Positions 1 through 9,186 of a stretch of 9,509 bases of DNA are shown piece by piece. The notes beneath the pieces were generated by a model. The model had not been told where the DNA came from, ran no database searches, and saw only the letters and a program-made list of their open reading frames with translations. Every line of letters starts with the position of its first letter. Position 1 is the first letter of the stretch. The stretch spans positions 1-9,509 of the forward strand of contig JAEWWF010000405.1 in the NCBI GenBank assembly GCA_023396465.1. The letters are read 5' to 3'. The translations under genes and the position numbers were made by a program. This stretch comes from Pseudomonadota bacterium. Its GTDB lineage: Bacteria; Pseudomonadota; Alphaproteobacteria; Rhodospirillales; Rhodospirillaceae.

Positions 1-2788
<2,788 letters not shown>

Positions 2789-2792
2789 CGGC

Positions 2793-2804
2793 AGAAGGGG
2801 GAAG
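2793..2804 (+). promoter_or_regulatory. Ribosome-binding site for the receiver-domain protein
   Basis: The purine-rich run AGAAGGGGGAAG ends 9 nt before the ATG at 2814. It lies wholly in the 25 bp gap after the kinase stop codon. It fixes the start of the downstream gene at 2814 rather than at any of the in-frame codons further upstream, which lie inside the kinase gene. Confidence 0.75.
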
Positions 2805-2813
2805 CGAAAACAC

Positions 2814-4796
2814 ATGAGCAAGGACGCAGCAGCCGCGGCCGGCGGCACCGATGGCGGACCCGATCCGCTGGCGGCGCCGGTCTGCACCACGGCGGACGAT
2901 TTCTACGGTCCCGAGGCACGGGCGCTGATGGGACGCCTGCTGGTTGGCTGGCTTCAGGGCAATCACGTCACGCCGACCGAGGTGCTGCACCTGCCGCACT
3001 GGCAGAAAACGGTGGAGAACGACCGCAGCTATCAGAGCGCGTTGCAGCACGTCGCCGAGCAGCAGGCGCCGCGCCTGCGTCAGAAGGTGTCGCAGCGCAT
3101 CGGCGAACTGGCCAATCTGGTCGGCGCCGTGCAGCGCCAGACCCGCGCCCGTCTGAGCGAACGCCGCCCACCGGATGCCCAACCCGGCCGCTTTTCCGCC
3201 CAGGCGGCGGCCCTGTCGGCCGCCGGTGCGTCACCGCAGGAAGCGGATTTCCTGGTCACCGCCTCGCTCTGTCAGTACCTCGGCAGCGGCCGCGACTGGG
3301 GCGGCAAGGTTGAGCGCCTGCTTGCCCTGTGGGAGGCGGAGACGCTGACAGGACCCGCCAAGGCGGCGGTGGACGGCGTGCTCGGCGAGGTGCTACGCAG
3401 CCCCGGCGCCCTGCATGATATTGGCGAGCGGGTCGACCCGGTGGCGCTGGTGATCGAGGATGCGCTGGTCATGCTCGGCCTGCTGGGCGAGACCGAAGCC
3501 CTGCTCGACCGCGATCTCCTCGACGGCAAACCGGTGGTGCGCAGCCGCATGCCGACGGTGGTGCGGTTGGCGGCGGTGCTGGCCGACGCCACCATGACCC
3601 GAGCCCGCGACGGTCTTCTGGCGGCGCTGCAACGGGAACTGGGCCGCAAGGATCACCTGCTGCCGGGCGCCGGCAGCAGCATCCAGGCCGCCGCCCATCT
3701 GGTGCCCGAACTGCGGCTCATAGGCCGCTTGGGCGAAGCCCTGAAGGTCGACGGCCACACCTTTATCGGCGGCCATGCGACCGCCGAGGTTCTGGAGCGG
3801 CGGGTGGCGCGGCTGGTGTCGGTCAGCACTCTGCAAGACCTGCTGGAAGGCCGCACGGTGCTTGAGAAGGTGGTGGCGCTGTTCGAGCTGCAAGCGGTGG
3901 TGTACGGCGACTATGCCCGCCGTATCGTCGAGGATTATCTGCGCAGCTTCCTCGATGACCGCGACTTCCCCGGCCGCCTGCTTGACAGCTCCAAGACCCG
4001 CCTCAAGAAATTGAAGTCGGTGGCGGAAGTGCAGCAACTGGTGAAGACGTCGCTGTTCCCGCCCGAGGACCGCAGCCGCTGGGCGGCGCTGATGGACCAG
4101 ATCCAGCTGACCTTCATCCGCACCAACCAGATTTTCGCCCCCTTCGAGAAGGATAAGCCGCCGCCGCAGAAGGTGCTGGAAACCCTCGACCTGTGCGCCG
4201 AGGGCGCCTTCACCGACGGCGAGTGCATGAAGCGGGCCCGCGGCCTGCTCACCCGCTACGCCCAGCGGCCGACGGTGATCCGCGAGTTCCTGGCCGGCGC
4301 CGGCAGCAGCGCCGAGGGCGCCGCCCGCCTGATGGCCCTGGGCGAAAAGATGCGCCGCGCCGGCGTGCCCTTCGTCGACGTCACCCGCATGCGCGTGCTG
4401 GTGGTGGAGGACGAGGAAGCGGCGGCCGGCTACATCCGCATGGTGCTGTCCGACATGGGCGTGCAGTCGGTCACCTGGGCCCGCGACGGGCAGGAGGCGA
4501 TGGAGCTGTTCGGCGGCCACGAAGGCGACTACGACATCATCGTCTGCGACTGGATGATGCCACGCCTGTCGGGCATCGACGTGCTGAAGCAGGTGCGTGC
4601 CCTTCGGCCCGACCTGCCCTTCCTGATGGTCACCGCCCTTGCCACCCAGCCGGCGGTGGAGGCGGCCATGAAGCATGACGTCACCGCCTACATCGCCAAG
4701 CCCTTCCCGCCCGAGCAGTTGGAGGAGAAGCTCATGGTGCTGATGAACCGGGGCCACAAAGGCGGCAAGGAAGCGGCCGCCGCCGCCCGCAAATGA
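2814..4796 (+). CDS. Receiver-domain protein with a large unrecognised N-terminal region
   Basis: A 660-residue protein starting at the ATG preceded by a strong ribosome-binding site. Residues about 526-645 are a canonical CheY-like receiver: VVEDEE with acidic pocket D533/E534, phospho-acceptor D579 in CDWMMP, T607 and K629 before PF. A short basic tail (KGGKEAAAAARK) follows. Residues 1 to about 525 match no family I recognise. They begin with a low-complexity Ala/Gly stretch and then appear mostly helical (rich in A, L, E, R and Q), with no signal peptide, membrane helix or visible helix-turn-helix, GGDEF, EAL or HD-GYP motif. Most response regulators place the receiver first; here it comes last. 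The gene follows a hybrid kinase by 25 bp, so it is probably that kinase's partner (inference). Its output is unknown; control by protein-protein contact is possible. Confidence 0.9.
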   Translation: MSKDAAAAAGGTDGGPDPLAAPVCTTADDFYGPEARALMGRLLVGWLQGNHVTPTEVLHLPHWQKTVENDRSYQSALQHVAEQQAPRLRQKVSQRIGELANLVGAVQRQTRARLSERRPPDAQPGRFSAQAAALSAAGASPQEADFLVTASLCQYLGSGRDWGGKVERLLALWEAETLTGPAKAAVDGVLGEVLRSPGALHDIGERVDPVALVIEDALVMLGLLGETEALLDRDLLDGKPVVRSRMPTVVRLAAVLADATMTRARDGLLAALQRELGRKDHLLPGAGSSIQAAAHLVPELRLIGRLGEALKVDGHTFIGGHATAEVLERRVARLVSVSTLQDLLEGRTVLEKVVALFELQAVVYGDYARRIVEDYLRSFLDDRDFPGRLLDSSKTRLKKLKSVAEVQQLVKTSLFPPEDRSRWAALMDQIQLTFIRTNQIFAPFEKDKPPPQKVLETLDLCAEGAFTDGECMKRARGLLTRYAQRPTVIREFLAGAGSSAEGAARLMALGEKMRRAGVPFVDVTRMRVLVVEDEEAAAGYIRMVLSDMGVQSVTWARDGQEAMELFGGHEGDYDIIVCDWMMPRLSGIDVLKQVRALRPDLPFLMVTALATQPAVEAAMKHDVTAYIAKPFPPEQLEEKLMVLMNRGHKGGKEAAAAARK

Positions 4797-4801
4797 CGAA
4801 A

Positions 4802-4831
4802 AGGGCGCGTCCCGCCGGCAGGACGCGCCCT
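4802..4831. terminator. Bidirectional intrinsic terminator between convergent genes
   Basis: A perfect 11 bp stem, AGGGCGCGTCC paired with GGACGCGCCCT, encloses an 8 nt loop. It starts 6 bp after the receiver-protein stop and lies 28 bp from the hslO stop. On the - strand the stem is followed directly by TTTTC, the stronger T-run. On the + strand it is followed by a weaker TCTTGCTGTT. It can serve both converging transcripts and probably ends the argD-argF-hslO message best. Confidence 0.85.
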
Positions 4832-4858
4832 CTTGCTGTTCCGTCGGTCGGGAACCCG

Positions 4859-5800
4859 TCAGCCGGCCTTGCCGCCGGTCAGCCCGTCGAGGTCGGCGTC
4901 GGAGAAGTGATACTGTTCGCTGCAAAAGTCGCAGGTCACTTCCACCACGCCATCCACCTTCATGGTTTCCAACTCGTCGCGCCCGAAGCCGCGTAGCGCC
5001 GTTTCCACCCGTTCGCGCGAGCACCGGCAGCCGAAGTGGGGATGACGTGCGGCACTGGCGCGCAAGTCCTGTTCATGGAACAGGCGGTGCAGCACCTGCT
5101 GCGGCGGCAGATCGGCGGCCAGAAGTTCGCCATCGGTCAGGCTGCCGAGCAGGATGACACCGGTCCGCCAGGCGTCCTCGATGATCTCATCTTCCTCCCC
5201 CGTGGGCGTGAACCCCGACGGCAGCGGCATGCGCTGGAGCATGACGCCGCCGGCCCGCCAGCCGGCCTCGTCGCGGGTGACGGCGATCTTCACCGCCGTC
5301 TCCAACTGCTCGGAGTTGCGGAAGTAGGTATGGGCGCAATCAGCCAGGGTCTGGCCGGTTAGTTCGACAATGCCCTGATACCGTTCGGTATCCGGCCCCT
5401 GGTCCACCGTGAAGGCGAGGTAGCCGGAGCCGAGCAGACGCGGCACCCGGTCGCCGATGGCCGCCACGCCGCCGGCCTTGTCCACCGCCGCCGCCAGGCG
5501 TACCGGATCGAAATGGGCGACGCCGCGCACATCACCGCCGGACGTGACATCCACCACGATCTGCGAGATCGGCCCGTCGGACCGGGTTTGCAGAGTGAAG
5601 ATGCCATCGTACTTCAGGCTGTCGGCCAGCGCCCCGGCCAGCACCACCGTCTCGGCCAGCATGGTGGCGACCGGGTCGGGGTACTGGTGGCGGGTGACGA
5701 TGGTGGTCACGGTGGCGTCCAGGCGCACCAGACGGCCACGGAAGGCGCCGTGGTTGATGAGGAACGGAACGATCTGGTCGGTCACGACGGGGTCAGACAC
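4859..5800 (-). CDS. hslO: Hsp33 redox-regulated molecular chaperone
   Basis: Cytoplasmic holdase chaperone, inactive when reduced with zinc bound, and activated by oxidative unfolding. It is 313 residues from the GTG at 5800; E. coli Hsp33 is about 292. The C-terminal redox switch is intact, with GCRCS (C258, C260) and VTCDFCSEQY (C290, C293) spaced CXC-X29-CXXC as in the family. The N-terminal part reads typically (DQIVPFLI, then RHQYPDPVATMLAE and LKYDG). The GTG at 5800 was chosen because AGAAGGGA lies 11 nt upstream. The longer frame to 5851 adds a Pro/Gly-rich, non-homologous-looking 17 residues, and the GTG at 5788 lacks a well-spaced site. The start lies inside the end of argF (19 bp overlap), so translation is probably coupled to it. 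A terminator hairpin follows the stop. Confidence 0.93.
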   Translation of the reverse strand: MSDPVVTDQIVPFLINHGAFRGRLVRLDATVTTIVTRHQYPDPVATMLAETVVLAGALADSLKYDGIFTLQTRSDGPISQIVVDVTSGGDVRGVAHFDPVRLAAAVDKAGGVAAIGDRVPRLLGSGYLAFTVDQGPDTERYQGIVELTGQTLADCAHTYFRNSEQLETAVKIAVTRDEAGWRAGGVMLQRMPLPSGFTPTGEEDEIIEDAWRTGVILLGSLTDGELLAADLPPQQVLHRLFHEQDLRASAARHPHFGCRCSRERVETALRGFGRDELETMKVDGVVEVTCDFCSEQYHFSDADLDGLTGGKAG

Positions 5801-6696
5801 CAGGCAAGGATTCCCTTCTGGGCGTGGAGCCGGTTTTCCGCCTCGTCCCACACCACCGACTGGTGACCGTCGATGACCTCGGCGGTCACCTCCTCCTCGC
5901 GGTGGCAGGGCAGGCAGTGCATGAACAGGGCATCGGCCCTGGCGCCGGCCATCAGGGCGGCATTGACCTGATAGGGGCGCAGCAGGTTATGCAGATGGGC
6001 GCCGGTTTCGTGCATGGACACCCAGGTGTCGGTGACGACGCAGTCCGCCCCCTCCACCAGGGCCCGCGGATCGCGGCCGAGGGTGATGGTGGCGCCGCGC
6101 TCGCGCGCCCACTCGACCACCGCCGCCGGCGGCTCCCGCCCTTCCGGGCAGGCGACGCGCATCTCGAACCCGAACAGCCCGGCCGCCTGCACCCACGAGG
6201 TGGCGACGTTGTTGCCGTCGCCGGACCAGCACACCACCTTGCCGGCGATGGGGCCGCGGTGTTCCTCGAAGGTCATGACATCGGCCATCACCTGACAGGG
6301 GTGGGTGGCGTCGGTCAAGCCGTTGATGACCGGAACCGTGGCATGCTCCGAAAGTTCCGTCAGCTTGGCCGGGTCGTCGGTGCGGATCATGATGGCGTCG
6401 CAGTACCGCGACAGAACCCGCGCGGTGTCGGCGATGGTCTCGCCGCGCCCCAACTGGCTGGCGCCGTTGGACAGGTTCACCACGTCACCGCCCAACTGGC
6501 GCATGCCCACTTCAAAGCTGACGCGGGTGCGGGTGGACGGCTTTTCGAAGATCATCGCCAGGGTGCGGCCGGCCAGGGGGCGTCGGCGCTCCTCCGGGAC
6601 AGCCCCTCGCTTGAAGTCCGACCCGAGCTTCAGCATGGCCCGCAGGGTGGCGGTGTCGAACTGGTCGAGGTCGAGAAAGTGCTTGGGGGCTGTCAT
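5782..6696 (-). CDS. argF: Ornithine carbamoyltransferase
   Basis: Catalyses carbamoyl phosphate + ornithine to citrulline in arginine biosynthesis, in the cytoplasm as a trimer (family knowledge). The 304 residues match the usual length. Carbamoyl-phosphate motifs are present: FEKPSTRTRVSFE (STRTR at 54-58) and HPCQ (132-135). So are the DGNN segment and the catalytic-cysteine motif HCLP (260-263). The ornithine-closing loop, normally DxxxSMG, reads D223-TWV-S227-M228-H229, with His in place of Gly. After HCLP the usual AHRGEEV reads CHREEEV. These changes do not remove catalytic residues, but they merit checking. The ATG at 6696 begins 15 bp after the argD stop with only a weak purine stretch (AGCGAGAC), so it probably depends on coupling to argD. 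It could be argI-like in naming, but one copy beside argD fits the anabolic enzyme. Confidence 0.95.
   Translation of the reverse strand: MTAPKHFLDLDQFDTATLRAMLKLGSDFKRGAVPEERRRPLAGRTLAMIFEKPSTRTRVSFEVGMRQLGGDVVNLSNGASQLGRGETIADTARVLSRYCDAIMIRTDDPAKLTELSEHATVPVINGLTDATHPCQVMADVMTFEEHRGPIAGKVVCWSGDGNNVATSWVQAAGLFGFEMRVACPEGREPPAAVVEWARERGATITLGRDPRALVEGADCVVTDTWVSMHETGAHLHNLLRPYQVNAALMAGARADALFMHCLPCHREEEVTAEVIDGHQSVVWDEAENRLHAQKGILAWCLTPS
5812..5819 (-). promoter_or_regulatory. Ribosome-binding site for hslO inside argF
   Basis: AGAAGGGA on the - strand lies 11 nt before the GTG at 5800, within the last codons of argF. It decides the hslO start in favour of 5800. Confidence 0.6.
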
Positions 6697-6711
6697 GGAG
6701 GTGGTCTCGCT

Positions 6712-7896
6712 TCAGCTTGCCGGGGACAGTTCCTTGCTGACCCGGTCCAGGATGTCGACGGCCGCGTCGGCCTCTGCCTCGCCCACGATCAGCGGGGGCA
6801 GCAGACGCGCGACGTTGTCGCCGGCGGGCACGGTGAGCAGACCATGGCTCAGGGCCTTGCTCACGAACTCGGTATTGGTGATGGCGGGCGCGACCTTGAG
6901 GCCGAGCATCAGACCGACGCCGCGCACCTCCTCGATCACCCCCGGATGGCGGGCGGCCAGCCGCTCCAGCCGGTCGCGCAGATAGGCGCCCATGGCCTGC
7001 ACACGATCAAGGAAGCCGTCTTCCAGCAGCACGTCGAGCACCGCGTTGACCGCCGCCATGGCCAGCGGATTGCCGCCGAAGGTGGAGCCGTGGGTGCCGG
7101 CGGTCATGCAGGCCGCCGCCTTTTCGGTCGCCAGCACGGCCCCGACCGGGAAGCCGCCGCCGAGCCCCTTGGCGGTCGCCATCACGTCCGGCGTGATGCC
7201 GGCCCATTGGTGGGCGTAAAGCTTGCCGGTGCGTCCATTGCCGGTCTGCACCTCGTCCAGCATCAGCAACAGGCCGTATTCGTCGCACATGGCGCGCAGG
7301 CCCTGAAGATACTGGGCATCGGCGGCACGGATGCCACCCTCGCCCTGCACCGGCTCCACCAGCACGGCGGCGGTGAGGTCGCCGACGGCCTGGCGGGCCT
7401 CGTTCAGATTGCCGAAGCCGACACGGTCGAAGCCTTCCACCATAGGCGCGAAGCCGGCCAGATGCTTTTCCTGCCCGCCAGCGGCCACGGTCGCCAGCGT
7501 GCGGCCGTGGAAGGCCTGCCGCGCGACGATGACGCGGTAACGGTCGGAGCCCTGGCTCTGGTGATAGCGACGGGCGATCTTGATCGCCATCTCCAGCGCT
7601 TCGGCGCCGGAGTTGTTGAAGAACACGGTGTCGGCGAAGGTATTCGCCACCAGCCGCGCCGCCGCCCGCTCCTGCCCCGGCACCCGGTAGAGGTTGGAGG
7701 TATGGATGACCTGCGCCGCCTGCGCCTGGATCGCCCGCACCAGATGCGGGTGCGAATGGCCGAGGCTGTTCACCGCCACGCCCGATCCGAAATCGAGGTA
7801 GCGGCGGCCATCGGTGGCGATCAGCCAGCAGCCCTCGCCGCGCTCGAAGGCGACGTCGGCACGGCCGTAGGTGGGCATGAGGGCGGGAATGGTCAT
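6712..7896 (-). CDS. argD: Acetylornithine aminotransferase (class III, PLP-dependent)
   Basis: Transfers the amino group of glutamate to N-acetylglutamate-5-semialdehyde, giving N-acetylornithine. The enzyme often also serves as succinyldiaminopimelate aminotransferase in lysine synthesis (family knowledge). The protein is 394 residues, the usual length. Visible features are the N-terminal YLDFGSGVAVNSLGHSHP, then FFNNSGAEALEMAIKIAR (phosphate and substrate region), FHGRT, LDEVQTGNGRTG with PLP-pyridine Asp D214, and ATAKGLGGGFPVGA with Schiff-base lysine K243. The TFGGNPLA segment follows. The ATG at 7896 was chosen because family homology begins there, with GGAAAG just upstream. The frame stays open to 8394, but that extension runs antisense-frame through the glycosyltransferase gene and resembles no protein. 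It leads the argD-argF-hslO operon and has its own promoter. Confidence 0.95.
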   Translation of the reverse strand: MTIPALMPTYGRADVAFERGEGCWLIATDGRRYLDFGSGVAVNSLGHSHPHLVRAIQAQAAQVIHTSNLYRVPGQERAAARLVANTFADTVFFNNSGAEALEMAIKIARRYHQSQGSDRYRVIVARQAFHGRTLATVAAGGQEKHLAGFAPMVEGFDRVGFGNLNEARQAVGDLTAAVLVEPVQGEGGIRAADAQYLQGLRAMCDEYGLLLMLDEVQTGNGRTGKLYAHQWAGITPDVMATAKGLGGGFPVGAVLATEKAAACMTAGTHGSTFGGNPLAMAAVNAVLDVLLEDGFLDRVQAMGAYLRDRLERLAARHPGVIEEVRGVGLMLGLKVAPAITNTEFVSKALSHGLLTVPAGDNVARLLPPLIVGEAEADAAVDILDRVSKELSPAS

Positions 7897-7953
7897 CGCT
7901 TTCCAGGCCTCTGAGGGAGGGGGACGCGAACGCGGCAAACCCCTCGGAAAGCG
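7897..7953 (-). promoter_or_regulatory. argD leader hairpin masking the ribosome-binding site
   Basis: On the - strand, CGCTTTCC (7953-7946) is perfectly complementary to GGAAAGCG (7904-7897), which contains the argD Shine-Dalgarno and abuts the ATG. Directly inside it, GAGGGG (7945-7940) can pair with CCCCTC (7922-7917), leaving a 12 nt bulge on one side. The CGCG-TT-CGCG core lies in the loop. The predicted transcription start (about 7951) lies within the outer arm, so at least 6 of its 8 pairs should be in the RNA. The structure would limit translation initiation. Whether anything regulates it is unknown. Confidence 0.5.
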
Positions 7954-7957
7954 GTGG

Positions 7958-7986
7958 ACTATCCGGGGTTGGCAGTGGTTTGTCAA
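7958..7986 (-). promoter_or_regulatory. Sigma70-type promoter of the argD-argF-hslO operon
   Basis: On the - strand, TTGACA (7986-7981, 6/6 to consensus) is followed by a 17 bp spacer and GATAGT (7963-7958, 4/6). It predicts a start near 7951 and a leader of about 55 nt. No ARG-box-like AT-rich palindrome is seen around it. Confidence 0.7.
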
Positions 7987-8026
7987 GCCGGACGGCGGCC
8001 TTGCGATCCCCCGCCCGTGCCCGTCC

Positions 8027-9064
8027 TCAACCGGCGGGCAGCCGCCGCAGCAGTTGGTCCATGTCCGCCGCCGCCGCCTGCCAGGTGCGGCGGCGATGGG
8101 GGGAACGGGCGGCCTCCGACAGACTGGCATGCATGGCGTCGTTGCGCAGCAGTTCCACCGCCACGTTGGCGAAGGCACTGGCATCGGGCACCAGATAGCC
8201 GGTCTGGCCGTTGTCCACCCGCTCCGCCACCGCCGGATAGCCGCGCGCCACCGCCGGGCAGCCGGCGGCCTGGCTGTCGGCCAGGGTCCAGCACGCCATG
8301 TCGTCGGGGTGGCCGGGATAAAGGTGGACGCGCGCCGTGCGGTAGGCCTTGGCCATGCCTTCGTCGCCCATGGGCTCCAGCACCGCGACGCCATGGTCCT
8401 GGCCGCGCAGGCAGCGGGCGACCAGCGGCCGCAGGTCCTCCGGCGCCGCCTCGGGGTCGATCATCGCCTTGTGCAGGCTGGCGGAATAGATGTCGAGCAG
8501 CGCCTCCGGCACCTGAGGCCGCACCTCCTCCATCCACAGATCGAGCAGCCAGTCGAGGCCGTGGCTCGGGTGGGTGGTGACCACCGCGCGGGGCGGCCCG
8601 GCTTCGTCGGGCGTTGCGGGGGTGCGGTGGTAGGCGGGGGCGACGCCGGGGCGGATGACCACGCCGTCGCCCTTGTGCCGGGCCTTCTGGGCCTCGCCGA
8701 TGAACACCAGCGTCGGCTGCATGGGGCCGAGGATGGACTTCGCCGCCGCCTTGCCGAGGTATTCCGGCGCCGCCGTCACCCACAGCAGGCGGCGGCCAGG
8801 GCGGCGCACCGTCTCCAGCAGCGACGGGCGGCGGAAGGCGATCAGGGCATCGGCCTCCAGCGGTCGCGGCGCCTCGGGGTTGTGCCAGCGGGCATTGTCG
8901 ATGGGCATGGAGTACTGACAGCGGTTGTAGACGTGGACCTCGTGCCCGCGTCCGGCCAGCGGCCCCGGCAGCAGGGCGAAGGCCTTCTCGGCGCCGCCCA
9001 GCGGTGCGCGGGCCGGCGTCCAGGCATCGAAGGAGACGGAGTCGTCGAACAGGCAGACTTTCAT
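8027..9064 (-). CDS. GT4-like glycosyltransferase (GT-B fold)
   Basis: Probable cytoplasmic glycosyltransferase; donor and acceptor sugars cannot be read from sequence. It has 345 residues, starting at the ATG 22 nt after the predicted transcription start. The N-terminus MKVCLFDDSV followed by LGGAEKAF (GGAE 23-26) is typical of GT4 enzymes. A C-terminal segment, GHPDDMACWTLADSQAAGCPAVARGYPAVAERV in content, occupies the place of the nucleotide-sugar site, followed by NGQTGYLV. The usual EX7E pair is Asp/Asp here (D255 and D263). No membrane helix or signal peptide is seen. The neighbours (YgfZ, arginine genes) give no polysaccharide context, so it may act alone or be an isolated envelope or glycolipid enzyme. 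The 130 bp downstream gap has no convincing terminator, so some read-through into argD is possible. Confidence 0.82.
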   Translation of the reverse strand: MKVCLFDDSVSFDAWTPARAPLGGAEKAFALLPGPLAGRGHEVHVYNRCQYSMPIDNARWHNPEAPRPLEADALIAFRRPSLLETVRRPGRRLLWVTAAPEYLGKAAAKSILGPMQPTLVFIGEAQKARHKGDGVVIRPGVAPAYHRTPATPDEAGPPRAVVTTHPSHGLDWLLDLWMEEVRPQVPEALLDIYSASLHKAMIDPEAAPEDLRPLVARCLRGQDHGVAVLEPMGDEGMAKAYRTARVHLYPGHPDDMACWTLADSQAAGCPAVARGYPAVAERVDNGQTGYLVPDASAFANVAVELLRNDAMHASLSEAARSPHRRRTWQAAAADMDQLLRRLPAG

Positions 9065-9093
9065 CGGACAACCGTGCGATCAGCGGAGCCGCC

Positions 9094-9123
9094 GTTATAG
9101 GCCACCGCCGCAAGCCTTGCCAA
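9094..9123 (-). promoter_or_regulatory. Sigma70-type promoter of the glycosyltransferase gene
   Basis: On the - strand, TTGGCA (9123-9118, 5/6) is followed by an 18 bp spacer and TATAAC (9099-9094, 5/6). Predicted start about 9087, giving a leader of about 22 nt before the ATG at 9064. Confidence 0.62.
9110..9120. repeat. Perfect 11 bp palindrome overlapping the promoter -35 region
   Basis: GCAAG-C-CTTGC is a perfect inverted repeat with a single-base centre. It overlaps the -35 hexamer of the glycosyltransferase promoter by three bases and extends into its spacer. That is a position where a repressor could act. It is short enough to arise by chance in GC-rich DNA. Confidence 0.35.
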
Positions 9124-9135
9124 GCGCGACCGGTA

Positions 9136-9151
9136 GCGCCACCTTTGGCGC
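9136..9151. repeat. Inverted repeat GCGCCA-CCTT-TGGCGC in the divergent intergenic region
   Basis: Two perfect 6 bp arms flank a 4 nt centre. It lies 12 bp upstream of the glycosyltransferase -35 box and 35 bp before the ygfZ ATG. It could be an operator for either gene or a small hairpin in the ygfZ leader. No T-run follows, so it is not a terminator. Confidence 0.4.
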
Positions 9152-9174
9152 AACGAGTCGCCACGATTGATCGC

Positions 9175-9180
9175 GAAGGG
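9175..9180 (+). promoter_or_regulatory. Ribosome-binding site for the YgfZ-like gene
   Basis: GAAGGG lies 6 nt before the ATG at 9187 and supports that start. No convincing + strand -35/-10 pair was found in the 122 bp upstream. Confidence 0.7.
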
Positions 9181-9186
9181 CAGGCC

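Noticed and set aside
3393..5024. A 543-codon open frame on the - strand
   Set aside because: It runs antisense to the receiver protein and into hslO in another frame. Its composition (His, Gln, Ala, Gly rich) is the usual mirror image of a GC-rich gene, and it crosses the terminator hairpin.
5801..5851. A 17-residue longer hslO start (GTG at 5851)
   Set aside because: The extra residues are Gly/Pro/Arg-rich and unlike Hsp33 N-termini. A ribosome-binding site instead supports the GTG at 5800.
5824..7914. A 696-codon open frame on the + strand
   Set aside because: It is wholly antisense to argF and argD, whose motifs are intact. Its translation is His/Gly/Gln-rich with no family resemblance.
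7987..8026. A GGACGG...CCGTCC pairing after the glycosyltransferase as a terminator
   Set aside because: The loop is long, the stem is only 6 bp and no T-run follows.
7897..8394. A 166-codon N-terminal extension of argD
   Set aside because: It overlaps the glycosyltransferase in another frame, its sequence is Arg/Pro/Trp-rich and unlike any domain, and ArgD homology begins exactly at the ATG at 7896.
7871..9100. A 409-codon + strand frame and a 417-codon - strand frame (7983-9236)
   Set aside because: Both are shadows of the glycosyltransferase at 8027-9064, which alone shows family motifs, a promoter and a sensible start.
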